The notes beneath the pieces were generated by a model, which saw nothing but the letters and a program-made list of their open reading frames with translations, made no database searches and was not told the origin of the DNA. A DNA stretch of 64,000 bases, from NCBI GenBank assembly GCA_002162955.1, contig MABD01000035.1, forward strand, positions 81,349-145,348. The letters are read 5' to 3'. This document shows, piece after piece, positions 37,919 through 47,169 of this stretch; the first letter of the stretch is position 1; each line of letters begins with the position of its first letter. This DNA is from Gammaproteobacteria bacterium 45_16_T64 (GTDB lineage: Bacteria > Pseudomonadota > Gammaproteobacteria > Pseudomonadales > Ketobacteraceae). The position numbers and the translations under genes are program-made.

Positions 37919-39069
37919 TTTTTGGAATCTATATCCTACGAATCACCACGTTTATTATGCTTTTCTTTTCACTACCCACCCATGCTCATCAATTAAGTGA
38001 CAGTTACCTACGAATCACTGCCACTGATGAAAACCCGAAATATATTGCACGCTGGCATCTCGGTATAAAAGATCTTGAAATGGCCGTTGGAATCGATAAA
38101 AACCATGACGGGGATATCACTTGGGGTGAAGTATTGGATCAAGAAAACACTATAATTCAATACGCACGGTCTTCACTTGATGTACAACAGCAATCACTAT
38201 CCTGCCCGCTGGAAATTTCTCCCATTGCGCTCGACAGATTAAACAGCGGAATATTTATCGCATTGGATATGACCCTATTGTGCTCTTCCAATGCACCAAT
38301 CAGTATCCGTTATACTCCGTTATTCGCATTAGACCAATCGCATCGCGGTATTGTGACTTATATCGATACCAAAGGTGAACACGTCAGTGTTATCGGCCCT
38401 GACAATACAACACTTGTGTTACATACCCCTGAAAACAGCACATGGGTTACCTTTTGGCAATTTATCAAACAAGGCATTTGGCATATCTGGATTGGCTTCG
38501 ACCACATTCTATTTCTATTGGCATTACTACTACCCTCGGTACTCAGCAGACATCACAATAGGTGGATAGCTCGGACTAATGTTAAGCCAGTATTTACTGA
38601 TGTATTGGCCATTGTTACCACATTTACCATTGCCCATTCAATCACCTTGCTGGCCGCAACACTGCAATGGATCACATTACCGATCGACATTGTAGAAATT
38701 ATCATTGCTTTATCCGTAGGCATCGCGGGTCTTCACATGCTTTACCCCATTGCACATCAACGCCGTTGGGTATTTGCATTTGGTTTTGGCCTTATCCATG
38801 GGTTTGGTTTTGCCAGCGTACTGGGTGACCTTAACTTACCCTCACAGGCATTTTGGTCCAGTATCATTGGGTTTAATCTCGGTGTGGAAGTCGGGCAATT
38901 GGTTATCGTTGGGGCCCTATTGCCTCTCATCTATGGCATACGGGGTACAACGATTTATCGGCAATGGATTCTACCGACAAGTGCTTGTTTGATGATAATT
39001 ATTGGCACGCTATGGGCCGTAGAGCGTAGTTTCTCAATGGAGCTTATTAATTGGGTTGCACGGATTTAA
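37915..39069 (+). CDS. HupE/UreJ family membrane protein
   Basis: A 384-residue protein. A signal sequence and a ~170-residue exported domain carry an EF-hand-like loop (DKNHDGDITWGEV, about 61-73). A six-helix HupE/UreJ_2 module follows, with IWIGFDHILFLLALLLPS, TIAHSITLL and FGLIHGFGFASVLGDL. The His/Asp-rich helices resemble nickel/cobalt permeases, but substrates of this subgroup are not established. It is the last gene of the ECF-controlled operon; ATGA overlaps the TPR stop. Confidence 0.88.
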   Translation: MIFGIYILRITTFIMLFFSLPTHAHQLSDSYLRITATDENPKYIARWHLGIKDLEMAVGIDKNHDGDITWGEVLDQENTIIQYARSSLDVQQQSLSCPLEISPIALDRLNSGIFIALDMTLLCSSNAPISIRYTPLFALDQSHRGIVTYIDTKGEHVSVIGPDNTTLVLHTPENSTWVTFWQFIKQGIWHIWIGFDHILFLLALLLPSVLSRHHNRWIARTNVKPVFTDVLAIVTTFTIAHSITLLAATLQWITLPIDIVEIIIALSVGIAGLHMLYPIAHQRRWVFAFGFGLIHGFGFASVLGDLNLPSQAFWSSIIGFNLGVEVGQLVIVGALLPLIYGIRGTTIYRQWILPTSACLMIIIGTLWAVERSFSMELINWVARI

Positions 39070-39094
39070 CCAGTACCGACAACCCAACGCAGTA

Positions 39095-39670
39095 TTATTC
39101 GTGATTGATAAAAAATAGGATCTCCTGCTTATTAGGATGATCCTTTAACCAAGTTCGAATTTTTTTCGCCTCGGCCAACTCACTTTCGGAAACAGACTTC
39201 AATAGACGTTGATCACGTAAATCTTCTGTCGCTTGCTTACGTATTTTACGCTGCCACTCTTCTGTAAATACACTGGGCATTTTTCGGTTAAGCTCTAAAG
39301 ACTTCAGTAATTCCCATTCGCCTCCATCCAACCATGCTTCATCACAGCTACGGCATAAATCAAGGCGATTATTGATATCACCACTGATTTTGTATTTTAT
39401 CATGAGCTTTTTACATTTAGGGCAGGCCATCGCACTACGGCTATCGTTTATCTCTTCTGCCGAACTCTCTTTACTATCCTTAATCCCATTCGCTTCTTCA
39501 ACCGATGTATGATCACAGGATGCCGCCACCGGTGCAGTACGTTCAACCCAATCACGATAATAGAGTAGTGATACAATCGCTCCCGAACATGCGGAGCAAC
39601 CCATTGCAGATAACCCTTGCTCTAGTTTGGTGGGATGTAACGGTATGGATTTACACTTAGGACACTGCAT
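39095..39670 (-). CDS. Zinc-ribbon protein with two TFIIB-like domains
   Basis: A 191-residue cytoplasmic protein with two four-cysteine clusters: CPKC...CSAC (3-6, 29-32) and CPKC...CRSC with DEAWLDGGEWELL after it, as in the zf-TFIIB (PF13453) family. The C-terminal half is charged and helical. Function is unknown. AAGGA precedes the ATG. DUF1287 follows in the same direction. Confidence 0.75.
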   Translation of the reverse strand: MQCPKCKSIPLHPTKLEQGLSAMGCSACSGAIVSLLYYRDWVERTAPVAASCDHTSVEEANGIKDSKESSAEEINDSRSAMACPKCKKLMIKYKISGDINNRLDLCRSCDEAWLDGGEWELLKSLELNRKMPSVFTEEWQRKIRKQATEDLRDQRLLKSVSESELAEAKKIRTWLKDHPNKQEILFFINHE

Positions 39671-39698
39671 GAATTTTTTTCCTTATTTAACAAACCGT

Positions 39699-40328
39699 TT
39701 ATGGCATATTATCACGTTTACCAAATTGGTAGTGACCCGTAATAGGGTAACGAAATAACATATCGCCGACTTCTGGCCCTCGACCAATATTATGAACCAC
39801 AAGTGGCCTTTGGTTATCGTTCGAGCGCCGAGAAATAATAATGCCAATGTGCGGCAGATTGCCCGGTAACATCCACGTGACCAAATCCCCCTGTTGATAA
39901 TCGTTACCTTTCTGCGTCACGGGTAACTGTTTACCAAAACGAGAAAAGAAGCGCTGAAGATTCGGCACGCGCCGATGATCAATGTTAGCGTCGGGTCGCG
40001 TTAAACCCCATATCCGCTTTGAAGGATAGGCATCAAAATTTGCTTTCATATCCTCATGAACCAATTGCTGTAAATCAAGGTTTAACGCACGATAAGATCG
40101 AATAACCACATCAGTACAGACCCCTATCGTGTCCGGTACATCGCCATTAGGGTAGGGGATACGTAAATACGCACCGTCATATCTCACGGAATGGGTGGTT
40201 CGCTCCAGTGCAGCCGCTTCCAATGCATCAGTCATCGGGTCCGCATAGGCATAACCTCCATAGTAAAATAGAGAACAAACACTGAGGAGTAAACGTAGAC
40301 TAGCGCGCCACATTGAGGTTACCGCCAT
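39699..40328 (-). CDS. Exported DUF1287 protein (YijF-like)
   Basis: A 209-residue protein with a signal peptide (LRLLLSVCSLFYYGGYAYA). The DUF1287 core follows: YPNGDVPDTIGVCTDVVIRS with a conserved Cys, then DLVTWMLPGNLPHIGIII with a conserved His and VVHNIGRGPEV. The Cys/His layout is like NlpC/P60 and CHAP hydrolases, so a cell-wall amidase role is possible but unproven. GGAGTCGAGAG precedes the ATG. Confidence 0.82.
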   Translation of the reverse strand: MAVTSMWRASLRLLLSVCSLFYYGGYAYADPMTDALEAAALERTTHSVRYDGAYLRIPYPNGDVPDTIGVCTDVVIRSYRALNLDLQQLVHEDMKANFDAYPSKRIWGLTRPDANIDHRRVPNLQRFFSRFGKQLPVTQKGNDYQQGDLVTWMLPGNLPHIGIIISRRSNDNQRPLVVHNIGRGPEVGDMLFRYPITGHYQFGKRDNMP

Positions 40329-40340
40329 TTCTCTCGACTC

Positions 40341-41144
40341 CTAATAAGCAGTAAAGTGAGACGTCCCAGATACCTCACCGTTTTTGTCATATTGATATAA
40401 GGTATCGAAGTGTCCATCACCATCACTATCGAATTCCGCTTTTACTAACCGAAAGCCGTCAAAATACTGAACCTTAATGGGTTTACCGGTATCAGGTGAG
40501 AACAATCGCGTTTTTGTCAAAACCCCATGACGATACTCCATTTGAAGATCCTTAATGCCATCACCCACCGTATCCGATTCGGAGCGTACTTTTTGATCAT
40601 GTTCAAAATCAGTCAGTGTTTCAAAACTGCCATTGAAATCTTCATCGGATTCTGAGGAGATAAGGCGACCAGACCTCTCAAAATGGAAACGTTTATCAAC
40701 TCGCCCATCAAGGTTTCGATCATATTCTGTTCGAGTTACTGCGCCATTCTCGGTGAAATGTTGTTCATCCAATGATCCATCATTATTGTAATCCACACCT
40801 TGTTTTACAATGGCCGTATTATCAAAAATCGACAGGAAAATCACACCACAAATAAACCCAACTAAACCTGACCCCCATGAGTATCCAGATTCCGACGAAC
40901 TACCGCCCTTGGCATGACTAAAACGTTCGGATTGATGCTTATCCCATTCTTGAATAATTTCGCGAGCCACGACATAGTCTTCTTCCTCGACCATCACCCG
41001 TACCACGCCACCTACCTGCAACTCGCCTGCCCCCCCTTGCAGATATTCACCATCAATTCGACCAGACAAATCTGCCTGTTCTAAAAGATTCAATATCATA
41101 TGCGCTTCTAACGCACTGGAGGCCTCATACACCAATCGCATCAT
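40341..41144 (-). CDS. DUF2007-TM protein with five EF-hand-like calcium loops
   Basis: About 267 residues. The N-terminus (MRLVYEASSALEAHMILNLL) is a DUF2007 domain, followed by one helix (GSGLVGFICGVIFLSIF). The rest holds five loops of calcium-binding form: DYNNDGSLDEQ, DRNLDGRVDKR, DEDFNGSFETL, DTVGDGIKDLQ, DSDGDGHFDTL. With the DUF2007 domain inside, the loops would lie in the periplasm. ATG 41144 (or 41141) is preferred over a TTG 16 codons upstream because DUF2007 domains start this way. Confidence 0.72.
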   Translation of the reverse strand: MMRLVYEASSALEAHMILNLLEQADLSGRIDGEYLQGGAGELQVGGVVRVMVEEEDYVVAREIIQEWDKHQSERFSHAKGGSSSESGYSWGSGLVGFICGVIFLSIFDNTAIVKQGVDYNNDGSLDEQHFTENGAVTRTEYDRNLDGRVDKRFHFERSGRLISSESDEDFNGSFETLTDFEHDQKVRSESDTVGDGIKDLQMEYRHGVLTKTRLFSPDTGKPIKVQYFDGFRLVKAEFDSDGDGHFDTLYQYDKNGEVSGTSHFTAY

Positions 41145-41210
41145 GCCGTTACCATTATGAGTTGTGCGCCATAAAGGTGCATTCAGCAACAAATAACGAC
41201 ACCATAGAAA

Positions 41211-41540
41211 TTAATGCTCTGTTGTCACAGAAAACAAATTAATAACCACAACACCTGCAACAATCAACGACATACCAAGCATCGCGGGTACATCAGGAAT
41301 CTGCTTATAAAACACAGCACCTGCCGCAGTCACTAATACAACCCCTAACCCAGCCCAAACGGCGTAGGTAACACCTACAGGCATCGAACGCAGCACAAGA
41401 GCCAATAAATAAAGTGAAAGACCATATCCTAAAATAACGATTGCACTAGGAATCGGTTTGGTAAATTCTTCCGATGCCTTGATTGCACTCGTCGCGGCCA
41501 CTTCGGTTATTATCGCTAAAACCAAATATACATAAGCCAT
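41211..41540 (-). CDS. emrE: Small multidrug resistance exporter (EmrE/QacE type)
   Basis: A 109-residue, four-helix SMR protein. The catalytic Glu in helix 1 (AIITEVAATSAIKASE), the VGVTYAVWAGLGVVL signature and GVVVINL are all present. It works as a dual-topology dimer exchanging protons for quaternary cations. AAAGGA precedes the ATG. The ~200-base leader was checked for guanidine riboswitch motifs and none was convincing. Confidence 0.93.
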   Translation of the reverse strand: MAYVYLVLAIITEVAATSAIKASEEFTKPIPSAIVILGYGLSLYLLALVLRSMPVGVTYAVWAGLGVVLVTAAGAVFYKQIPDVPAMLGMSLIVAGVVVINLFSVTTEH

Positions 41541-41754
41541 ATTATTTTCCTTTCTTATTATATCTCTTCCATTTGACGTTATATCTTTTGTAAAAAAATT
41601 CGGGCAGTATTAAAAAAATGTCCTACAAAAATCGCCCAATAGAACGCAACCACAAATATTCCGACCCAACGTAAATGCTAATACTAGTAAGACATTAACA
41701 CTAACCTAATATTAGTCAAAAGCATAAGCAATCAAAAAGCGATTTTTTTTAATT

Positions 41755-41949
41755 ATGAACCCTAAAAATCGGAAGCCTATTGATAATCGCCCCATGAGTG
41801 AACAATATCAATTCACCCAAGGGGACGCAATTATCTCGCGGGAACAACAAAAAGAAATTAAACGGAAACAACAAAAACGGCTCCAGCACTGGGGGGGTAG
41901 CCTGCTATTCATTTTAGGACTTGTTGCCCTCTATAACCTATTGGCTTAA
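41755..41949 (+). CDS. Small single-pass membrane protein
   Basis: A 64-residue protein: a basic, Gln/Lys-rich cytoplasmic part (REQQKEIKRKQQKRLQHWGG) and one C-terminal helix (SLLFILGLVALYNLLA), a tail-anchor-like layout. ATG 41794 (MSEQYQFTQG) is an alternative start; neither has a clear ribosome site. Its stop overlaps that of the convergent GH5 gene. I do not recognise a family. Confidence 0.5.
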   Translation: MNPKNRKPIDNRPMSEQYQFTQGDAIISREQQKEIKRKQQKRLQHWGGSLLFILGLVALYNLLA

Positions 41950-43385
41950 TCAGTAATTTCTACCACCACATCACCATTGGTAGGGGAAGCACAATGAAGC
42001 ACAACCCCTTTCAGCTGACAGGCCACACCGGTCGAAAGGATCAGTTTCTTGTTGTCCATAAACCCCATCGGCAGATAAATTTCCGTTGTCCCTAATAAAG
42101 GGTTGTTAACCCAATGAAAACGTAAAGAATTTGCATTAATTTCAAAATCTACCACATCACCTGCAATAGCCTGTGGATAAGCGGTGGGAACGAAATTATC
42201 CCGCAATTGACCGTGGCTATCCACAATACTCAGATCCTCGTGATTCCAACCGTCTTTTGTCTCTTCTTGCCATGTAGGCGTGTAGTTCCATTGGGTTCCT
42301 GAATAAAGCCCACTATTTAACCAGCGGTTATAAGCGCTCATATAACCTTTTACATTCACAGTATCCGCCGGGGCGCCGTATTCCCCAATCAACAATGGTA
42401 CATTCCATTGTGCTGCATGGGCTGCCATTCTATCTAGAGGCCCAGCTGGGTCCACGCCTATCCAAGCCGACGACAATAGGACGAACGGATCATAATAATG
42501 GGGGGCATATACAAAGTTATCAAACATCGGCTTGTCAATATTATTGCCTAGCGCCCCAGAAGAGACTAACGCATGGGGCGGCACAAACAAGATACTTTCA
42601 GGGTGGCGCGAACGAATTGCTGCACCGACTTTATTAAACAAATCGGCTAACTCTTCGTTAGTACCCCACGGCTCATTCATAAGTTCATAGCCAATCACAT
42701 TAGGGTGAGCAGACATTCGATCCGCAACTGTCTTCGCCATATCAATATATCGAGATCTAGCACCTTCAATATCCCTATGAAAATACAACCATGTTTTATG
42801 ATGAGAGATATCAAAAATCATATCGGTTCCCCAGCTCTCGCAGGATTCACCGTTATCGGGTTCTTTCAACGGCACTGTTGAGGTCACTGCCCATGCAGGA
42901 AAACCTTCACCACACCCCTTTACAGAAAAACGAGAAAACGCATCTTGATGAAAGTCCACAATAACATAAAGACCCTGTTCTGCTGCCCACTCAACCACTT
43001 GTTCGTAATATGCCAAATATGCCTCTTCATAATCACAGCGAGTAGGCTCAAACGCCTCCCAGGTAAAGAGTAAACGTAACGTATTGATTCCCCACTCCGG
43101 TAACGGGTCAAACATCACAGAAGAAGTAAGTGGCGTAAAAGGGGGTATTTTTGAATCCCCAGAAGTATTCACGCCCCGCAAGATGACCTCCCGACCTTGC
43201 TGATCTTTAATCTGTTGCCCATCCACATAGAGCATTGCAGAATTCGATTGCACTGAGCCATATTCAGATATATCGCAGCTAACCACATCCACTACTTCCT
43301 CATTGCCGATACAACCTTGTAAGGCAAAGGTCACTATTATTCCTAATAGAGTTTTGTAAAAAGAATTGATATGGTAAAAATTCAT
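41946..43385 (-). CDS. Lipoprotein glycoside hydrolase family 5, endoglycoceramidase-like
   Basis: A 479-residue protein with a type II signal (lipobox LQGC, Cys25). The GH5 barrel shows GREVILRGVNTSG, WGINTLRLLFTWEAFEP, VIVDFHQDAFSRF with GCGEGFPAW after it, the acid/base Glu in YELMNEPWG, and the nucleophile Glu in LLIGEYGAP. The HQDxFSR plus GxGxPxW pattern is typical of endoglycoceramidases, which release glycans from glycolipids. A small C-terminal beta domain follows. Surface location is likely. Confidence 0.82.
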   Translation of the reverse strand: MNFYHINSFYKTLLGIIVTFALQGCIGNEEVVDVVSCDISEYGSVQSNSAMLYVDGQQIKDQQGREVILRGVNTSGDSKIPPFTPLTSSVMFDPLPEWGINTLRLLFTWEAFEPTRCDYEEAYLAYYEQVVEWAAEQGLYVIVDFHQDAFSRFSVKGCGEGFPAWAVTSTVPLKEPDNGESCESWGTDMIFDISHHKTWLYFHRDIEGARSRYIDMAKTVADRMSAHPNVIGYELMNEPWGTNEELADLFNKVGAAIRSRHPESILFVPPHALVSSGALGNNIDKPMFDNFVYAPHYYDPFVLLSSAWIGVDPAGPLDRMAAHAAQWNVPLLIGEYGAPADTVNVKGYMSAYNRWLNSGLYSGTQWNYTPTWQEETKDGWNHEDLSIVDSHGQLRDNFVPTAYPQAIAGDVVDFEINANSLRFHWVNNPLLGTTEIYLPMGFMDNKKLILSTGVACQLKGVVLHCASPTNGDVVVEITD

Positions 43386-43480
43386 TGTGCCGCTCTCTCC
43401 TATGATGTCGATTTTTCACCATATTAAAACAAACCCTAGGTGCAAGACTGCCACCCATGTGACATTTGCTAAGAGAAACC

Positions 43481-44218
43481 ATGACAACCAACAATAATAA
43501 AATCAAGATTATGGAAGACCTAAAACAACACCCTCTATTTAATGCCACCGCGATACTTACCGACCCGCAGCTCAATACACTAAGAAAACGCGCGTTTAAT
43601 CACGGAGATGTTATTTATCAGCCGGGAGATACGCCGGAGTACGTGTATCTCATCACTCAAGGCTCCATTAAATTTGAATTCACCACCAGCAGCGGGCAAG
43701 AAGTGTTTGTTGAACACGTAACTAAAGGGTTTATTGTGGGCGAACTCGAAATACTTTCGGGATTCAGCTACCAGAGTATTGCCATCGCTAAACAGGCCAC
43801 CCAATTAATCCTGATACCCAAAAATACACTATTGCATTTTATGCAATCTCACCCAGACTTCTCTCTAAAGTTCAGCAAACAATTAGCAACCAATTTCTTT
43901 CTCTATCAAGCGCTCAGCGCCGAGCGGGAACGGTCCAACTTAAAAACGAAGATTGCCAATAGTTTGATGAGTCTTGGACTCCGCTTTGGTCTTAGAACAG
44001 AAAAAGGCATATCCATTAAGATATCCCATAGTGAATTATCCGATATGATCAATGCCAGTCGACAGCGAGTGAACATGCAACTCAAGGATTGGGAGAACTC
44101 CCATATTCTCTACTGCCAATACGGCGAGATTATTATTAAAAATATGGATGCCCTTCAACAGTATACCCATGTACTTACTGAATTAATTAATGAACAGAGT
44201 TTAACGCCTTATACATAA
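43481..44218 (+). CDS. Crp/Fnr family transcriptional regulator
   Basis: About 245 residues: a cyclic-nucleotide-binding-like domain (GDVIYQPGDTPEYVYLITQG) and a C-terminal winged helix with ISHSELSDMINASRQRVNMQ. It lacks the Fnr cysteine cluster, so it is not an oxygen sensor of that kind. ATG 43481 is preferred; an in-frame TTG five codons earlier is less likely. It is divergent from the GH5 gene with under 100 bases between, so it may regulate it. Confidence 0.85.
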   Translation: MTTNNNKIKIMEDLKQHPLFNATAILTDPQLNTLRKRAFNHGDVIYQPGDTPEYVYLITQGSIKFEFTTSSGQEVFVEHVTKGFIVGELEILSGFSYQSIAIAKQATQLILIPKNTLLHFMQSHPDFSLKFSKQLATNFFLYQALSAERERSNLKTKIANSLMSLGLRFGLRTEKGISIKISHSELSDMINASRQRVNMQLKDWENSHILYCQYGEIIIKNMDALQQYTHVLTELINEQSLTPYT

Positions 44219-44224
44219 ATAGGA

Positions 44225-44587
44225 TCAATACGATACCCACACTTTGATAAATCGAAAGGTCAATACTACAAGCGCGAAGGACACTGAAATAAATACCAAG
44301 CCCACTAGATAGAGCATCGCCCTAGAAAATCGGATCTTTATTCTACGTAAAAATTTGTCCGTCGCTACGGGCTTCTGAGGAATATTGCTGAAAATGGAAA
44401 GTAACGCAATAAACAGCATCGACCAAATCGTACCCAGCACACTGGGAATTAGCAATGCATCCTGCTCCTTTCCACCTACCATCAGTAGCGCATAAAAAAA
44501 CAGACTCAAACACGCTACCCCTGATATATAAACCAATGGCTTTAGCCAATACAAGTTCTCTGACAATCGACCTAATTTTTCAATCAT
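44225..44587 (-). CDS. Unrecognised four-helix membrane protein
   Basis: A 120-residue protein with four hydrophobic segments (LVYISGVACLSLFFYALLMV, LLIPSVLGTIWSMLFIALL, a basic break KFLRRIKIRFSR, then YLVGLVFISVSFALVVLTF). No motif is diagnostic. It lies 30 bases downstream of the DUF1569 gene, so they may be co-transcribed. Confidence 0.55.
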   Translation of the reverse strand: MIEKLGRLSENLYWLKPLVYISGVACLSLFFYALLMVGGKEQDALLIPSVLGTIWSMLFIALLSIFSNIPQKPVATDKFLRRIKIRFSRAMLYLVGLVFISVSFALVVLTFRFIKVWVSY

Positions 44588-44617
44588 AGCTCATCCTTGA
44601 AATAATAATATTCATAT

Positions 44618-45151
44618 CTACACTATGCTAATTTCATCAAAGTGATTATGTAAATGCATCACGTGCGCAAGTCCGTATTCATCCTTTGATAACACCCCGT
44701 AGGCAAAATGCGGGGCAAGCTCTCCAGCAAACTGCTGAAAATCCTTAAGAGATTGTATTAATCGCAACAATGCTCCTTTAGCATCATCACGTTTCTCAAA
44801 TAGCGGGGCTCCAGGTATCTCTTCGCTTAATCCATGTATCATTTTCCCTTTTGTGGAAAATGCTGAAAAAGCCAGTTTACCGACCGTATTCTTGAACGTG
44901 TCCGATTTATGCAACGGATAACCTGTCATCGAATATTCAACACTCTGCGCTGCATGGCTAAATATCTGATACAAATTCCATTGCCCCGTACTCGTGACGG
45001 TTTTATCCGCTAAATTATCCAGCGTGATAAGCGCATTATCAATCGTTAGTTTATTTACATCTAACCCATCGTTTACCCAGGCATATCCACTGCCGATACC
45101 GATAAGTATTCCGCCTGATACTGACGCGGCGATAAATTGTCTACGATTCAT
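44618..45151 (-). CDS. Exported DUF1569 (DinB-like) protein
   Basis: A 177-residue protein beginning MNRRQFIAASVSGGILIG, a Tat-like signal (RRQF). The mature part resembles DUF1569: LITLDNLADKTVTSTGQWNL, QIFSHAAQSVEYSMTGYP with the conserved His, and a C-terminal HVMHLHNHFDEI, matching the DinB-like four-helix bundle with its metal-binding His residues. Function is unknown. Confidence 0.68.
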   Translation of the reverse strand: MNRRQFIAASVSGGILIGIGSGYAWVNDGLDVNKLTIDNALITLDNLADKTVTSTGQWNLYQIFSHAAQSVEYSMTGYPLHKSDTFKNTVGKLAFSAFSTKGKMIHGLSEEIPGAPLFEKRDDAKGALLRLIQSLKDFQQFAGELAPHFAYGVLSKDEYGLAHVMHLHNHFDEISIV

Positions 45152-45254
45152 AATATTCTCTTAGGTGCTCAAGGGCCAAGGCCGTAGGATATCATATTAG
45201 GATACGAATTTATTGGCTCGACCCTTAATCGAAGGATATTTGCGTTATCATTCG

Positions 45255-45827
45255 CTAAATGAATAGATTAATATTGACGCCATCACGCTGTCCATGATCG
45301 GATTTATCGTCATATTCTTTATCCCGCTTATTAAATAGCTCGATAATATCCTGCCCTTTCTTATTCGCCGCTCGTTCCAGCTTTTTACAACTCCTAAAAT
45401 ATCCAAGTCTACGTAAACTATCCTCTATACGCTGAGCTGCTAGCAAACCCGATTCTTTGTGTCCCTGTTCGTGTTTGAATAGCAACGCGTAGTATTTTCC
45501 AAATGCATATCGAACACTACGCTTTACCTGATGATCATTCGGTATTCGGGGCATAATATAGTTAACATCCAGCTTAGTTTTCACACTTACAATCCAACAT
45601 CTACCATCACGTTTTTTCCATTTGTAATTCCACTTAACATACCAATTGGTTCTGCCGTGAAATTTTTTACCTTCTGAAGAAATAGGGGTAGCTTCTTTCA
45701 ACGCTGCTTTAAGATTATTTTCCTCATTCGGGTAGACATCATAGAACTCAAAATCATGGTGAATCTCTGGATAAGCCATTGCTGAACAAGTGAAAATTAG
45801 TAAGAGTATAAATATGATTGATTTCAA
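45255..45827 (-). CDS. Exported DUF922-type putative zinc protease
   Basis: A 190-residue protein with a signal peptide (IFILLLIFTCSAMA). It shows DUF922 features: a Trp-rich strand pair (NWYVKWNYKWKKRDGRCW), VKTKLDVNYIMPR, and the metal motif KHEQGHKESG (HExxH). The tail is basic and charged. A secreted zinc peptidase is the family prediction and is not proven. Confidence 0.66.
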   Translation of the reverse strand: MKSIIFILLLIFTCSAMAYPEIHHDFEFYDVYPNEENNLKAALKEATPISSEGKKFHGRTNWYVKWNYKWKKRDGRCWIVSVKTKLDVNYIMPRIPNDHQVKRSVRYAFGKYYALLFKHEQGHKESGLLAAQRIEDSLRRLGYFRSCKKLERAANKKGQDIIELFNKRDKEYDDKSDHGQRDGVNINLFI

Positions 45828-45880
45828 CGTTTCTCCTTAAAAATTGCAAGGTTCTCCATAAATATTAACGTGCCAATTTT

Positions 45881-46456
45881 TTAGATTTTATTACCAGTGA
45901 ATGACGCCGGATATAGACCTTCATAATTTTTTTTATCGTTAATCTTGATTTCATAGGAATCACCATCGCCATTAAAGATGGTCAGCAAGTCAAGTAATGT
46001 ACTACCACCGGCAATATCTTGAATGGTATGTATATTGGCAGACTTTAACGGCACTATGCCAAATTCACCAGGGCTTAGAATACTCTCGCTAATTTTAGTA
46101 AGCAGTAATTCTCCATCAACTACTGACGCCTTGCTATAGGTTGTAACCTTTACTTGACCATCAAGCACATAACCTAAACCAATATACCCCCTATGGTCAT
46201 GTGTCGGTAAAGAACCTCCTGACGCTATATTCAACTGGATACCATATAGTGGCATCGAATCGGCTACTGTACACCAATTCCAGCCCTTACCGCCTTTTTT
46301 GATAATGGCATTCTCTGAATTAAATTTAGGGATATCCTCAACCTGTCCAAGTAACACGCGTAATCTATTGAGATACTGAATATCATTCGGGTCAGATTCG
46401 TTAACCAGTTCCCTAGCCAAACGGGTTGATTCCGCAATAAATGATTTGAATTTCAT
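45881..46456 (-). CDS. Cupin-fold protein, thiol-dioxygenase-like
   Basis: A 191-residue soluble protein. The central cupin shows motif 1 as THDHRGYIGLGYVLDG and a later His in SANIHTIQD, as in iron-dependent cysteine or cysteamine dioxygenases. An N-terminal helical part (NDIQYLNRLRVLLGQVE) precedes it. Substrate cannot be told. It stands alone between the DUF922 gene and a frameshifted gene. Confidence 0.6.
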   Translation of the reverse strand: MKFKSFIAESTRLARELVNESDPNDIQYLNRLRVLLGQVEDIPKFNSENAIIKKGGKGWNWCTVADSMPLYGIQLNIASGGSLPTHDHRGYIGLGYVLDGQVKVTTYSKASVVDGELLLTKISESILSPGEFGIVPLKSANIHTIQDIAGGSTLLDLLTIFNGDGDSYEIKINDKKNYEGLYPASFTGNKI

Positions 46457-46515
46457 ATGGTGAATTCCATTTGTAAAACACTCCCACTAACCCCATTGAA
46501 TACAACAGGATAATT

Positions 46516-47126
46516 CTAGTCTCCTCCGCAGCTGCTACAGCTACTGGAACTGCAGCCACCACCTCCTTTACCTGGGCCTAGCCACTTAAATACCTTATAT
46601 ATTACATATACGCCAATTGCACATTTCACATAAAATTCAATATCATCACCGTTAATTTGAGTACACGCTGTTAACAACAGGCTAGACGATAACGTTAGCG
46701 CAACGACTTTTGCTAAGCTCCTATTATTACCTGTCAACCTTCCCCAGTATTCATTCGGCGGACTGTATCCGAACTCAGCCTTATAGAGATTCAGGGTATT
46801 TGCATAATCTTCATGATCATTGGATATCGACTTTTCATTATGTAGCGACGGGGAATGATGTAGCTCTTTCCCCAAAATATCGCCACATAAATCGTGCCAA
46901 TAGGACCGAGTAAATGTCATATGTAGATGCCATACTCGATCTACCGTCTTTGACGGTACTACCCGACACTCACACATGCCAAATATATAAATCGCTTATA
47001 TTCTTGAAAAGCCTTTTTGGCGTATGCCTCACTCCATCTATTCTCTTCTGATAACTTTTCCAAAAATAAAGAAGCACTGCCATTACAAAGTACGTCGAAA
47101 TTATCAACTTTATCCTTAATATTCAT
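46516..47126 (-). pseudogene. Frameshifted glycine-rich-domain (DUF1399-like) protein
   Basis: Two overlapping frames make one gene. The first starts at ATG 47126 (AAGGGA upstream) and encodes LSEENRWSEAYAKKAFQEYK, RFIYLACVSVG, stop. The second resumes at about 46977 with RVVPSKTVDRVWHLHMTFTR, the next block of the same family, and ends in a helix (IEFYVKCAIGVYVIYKVF) and a Gly/Ser/Cys-rich tail. A net -1 shift falls within 46959-46995. No standard slippery site is visible, so a mutation or assembly error is likelier than recoding. Confidence 0.7.
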
Positions 47127-47169
47127 TGTTTCCCTTTTGGCCGCTGATTCGTCACATCCATTCAATATA

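Noticed and set aside
41541..41754. Guanidine riboswitch upstream of the SMR exporter
   Set aside because: SMR genes are often guanidine-controlled, so I looked for paired ACGR-loop hairpins or the ykkC core. None is present in the leader.
46959..46995. Programmed -1 frameshifting in the DUF1399-like gene
   Set aside because: No X-XXY-YYZ slippery heptamer lies in the overlap in the right phase and no following stem is evident. Mutation or assembly error is simpler.
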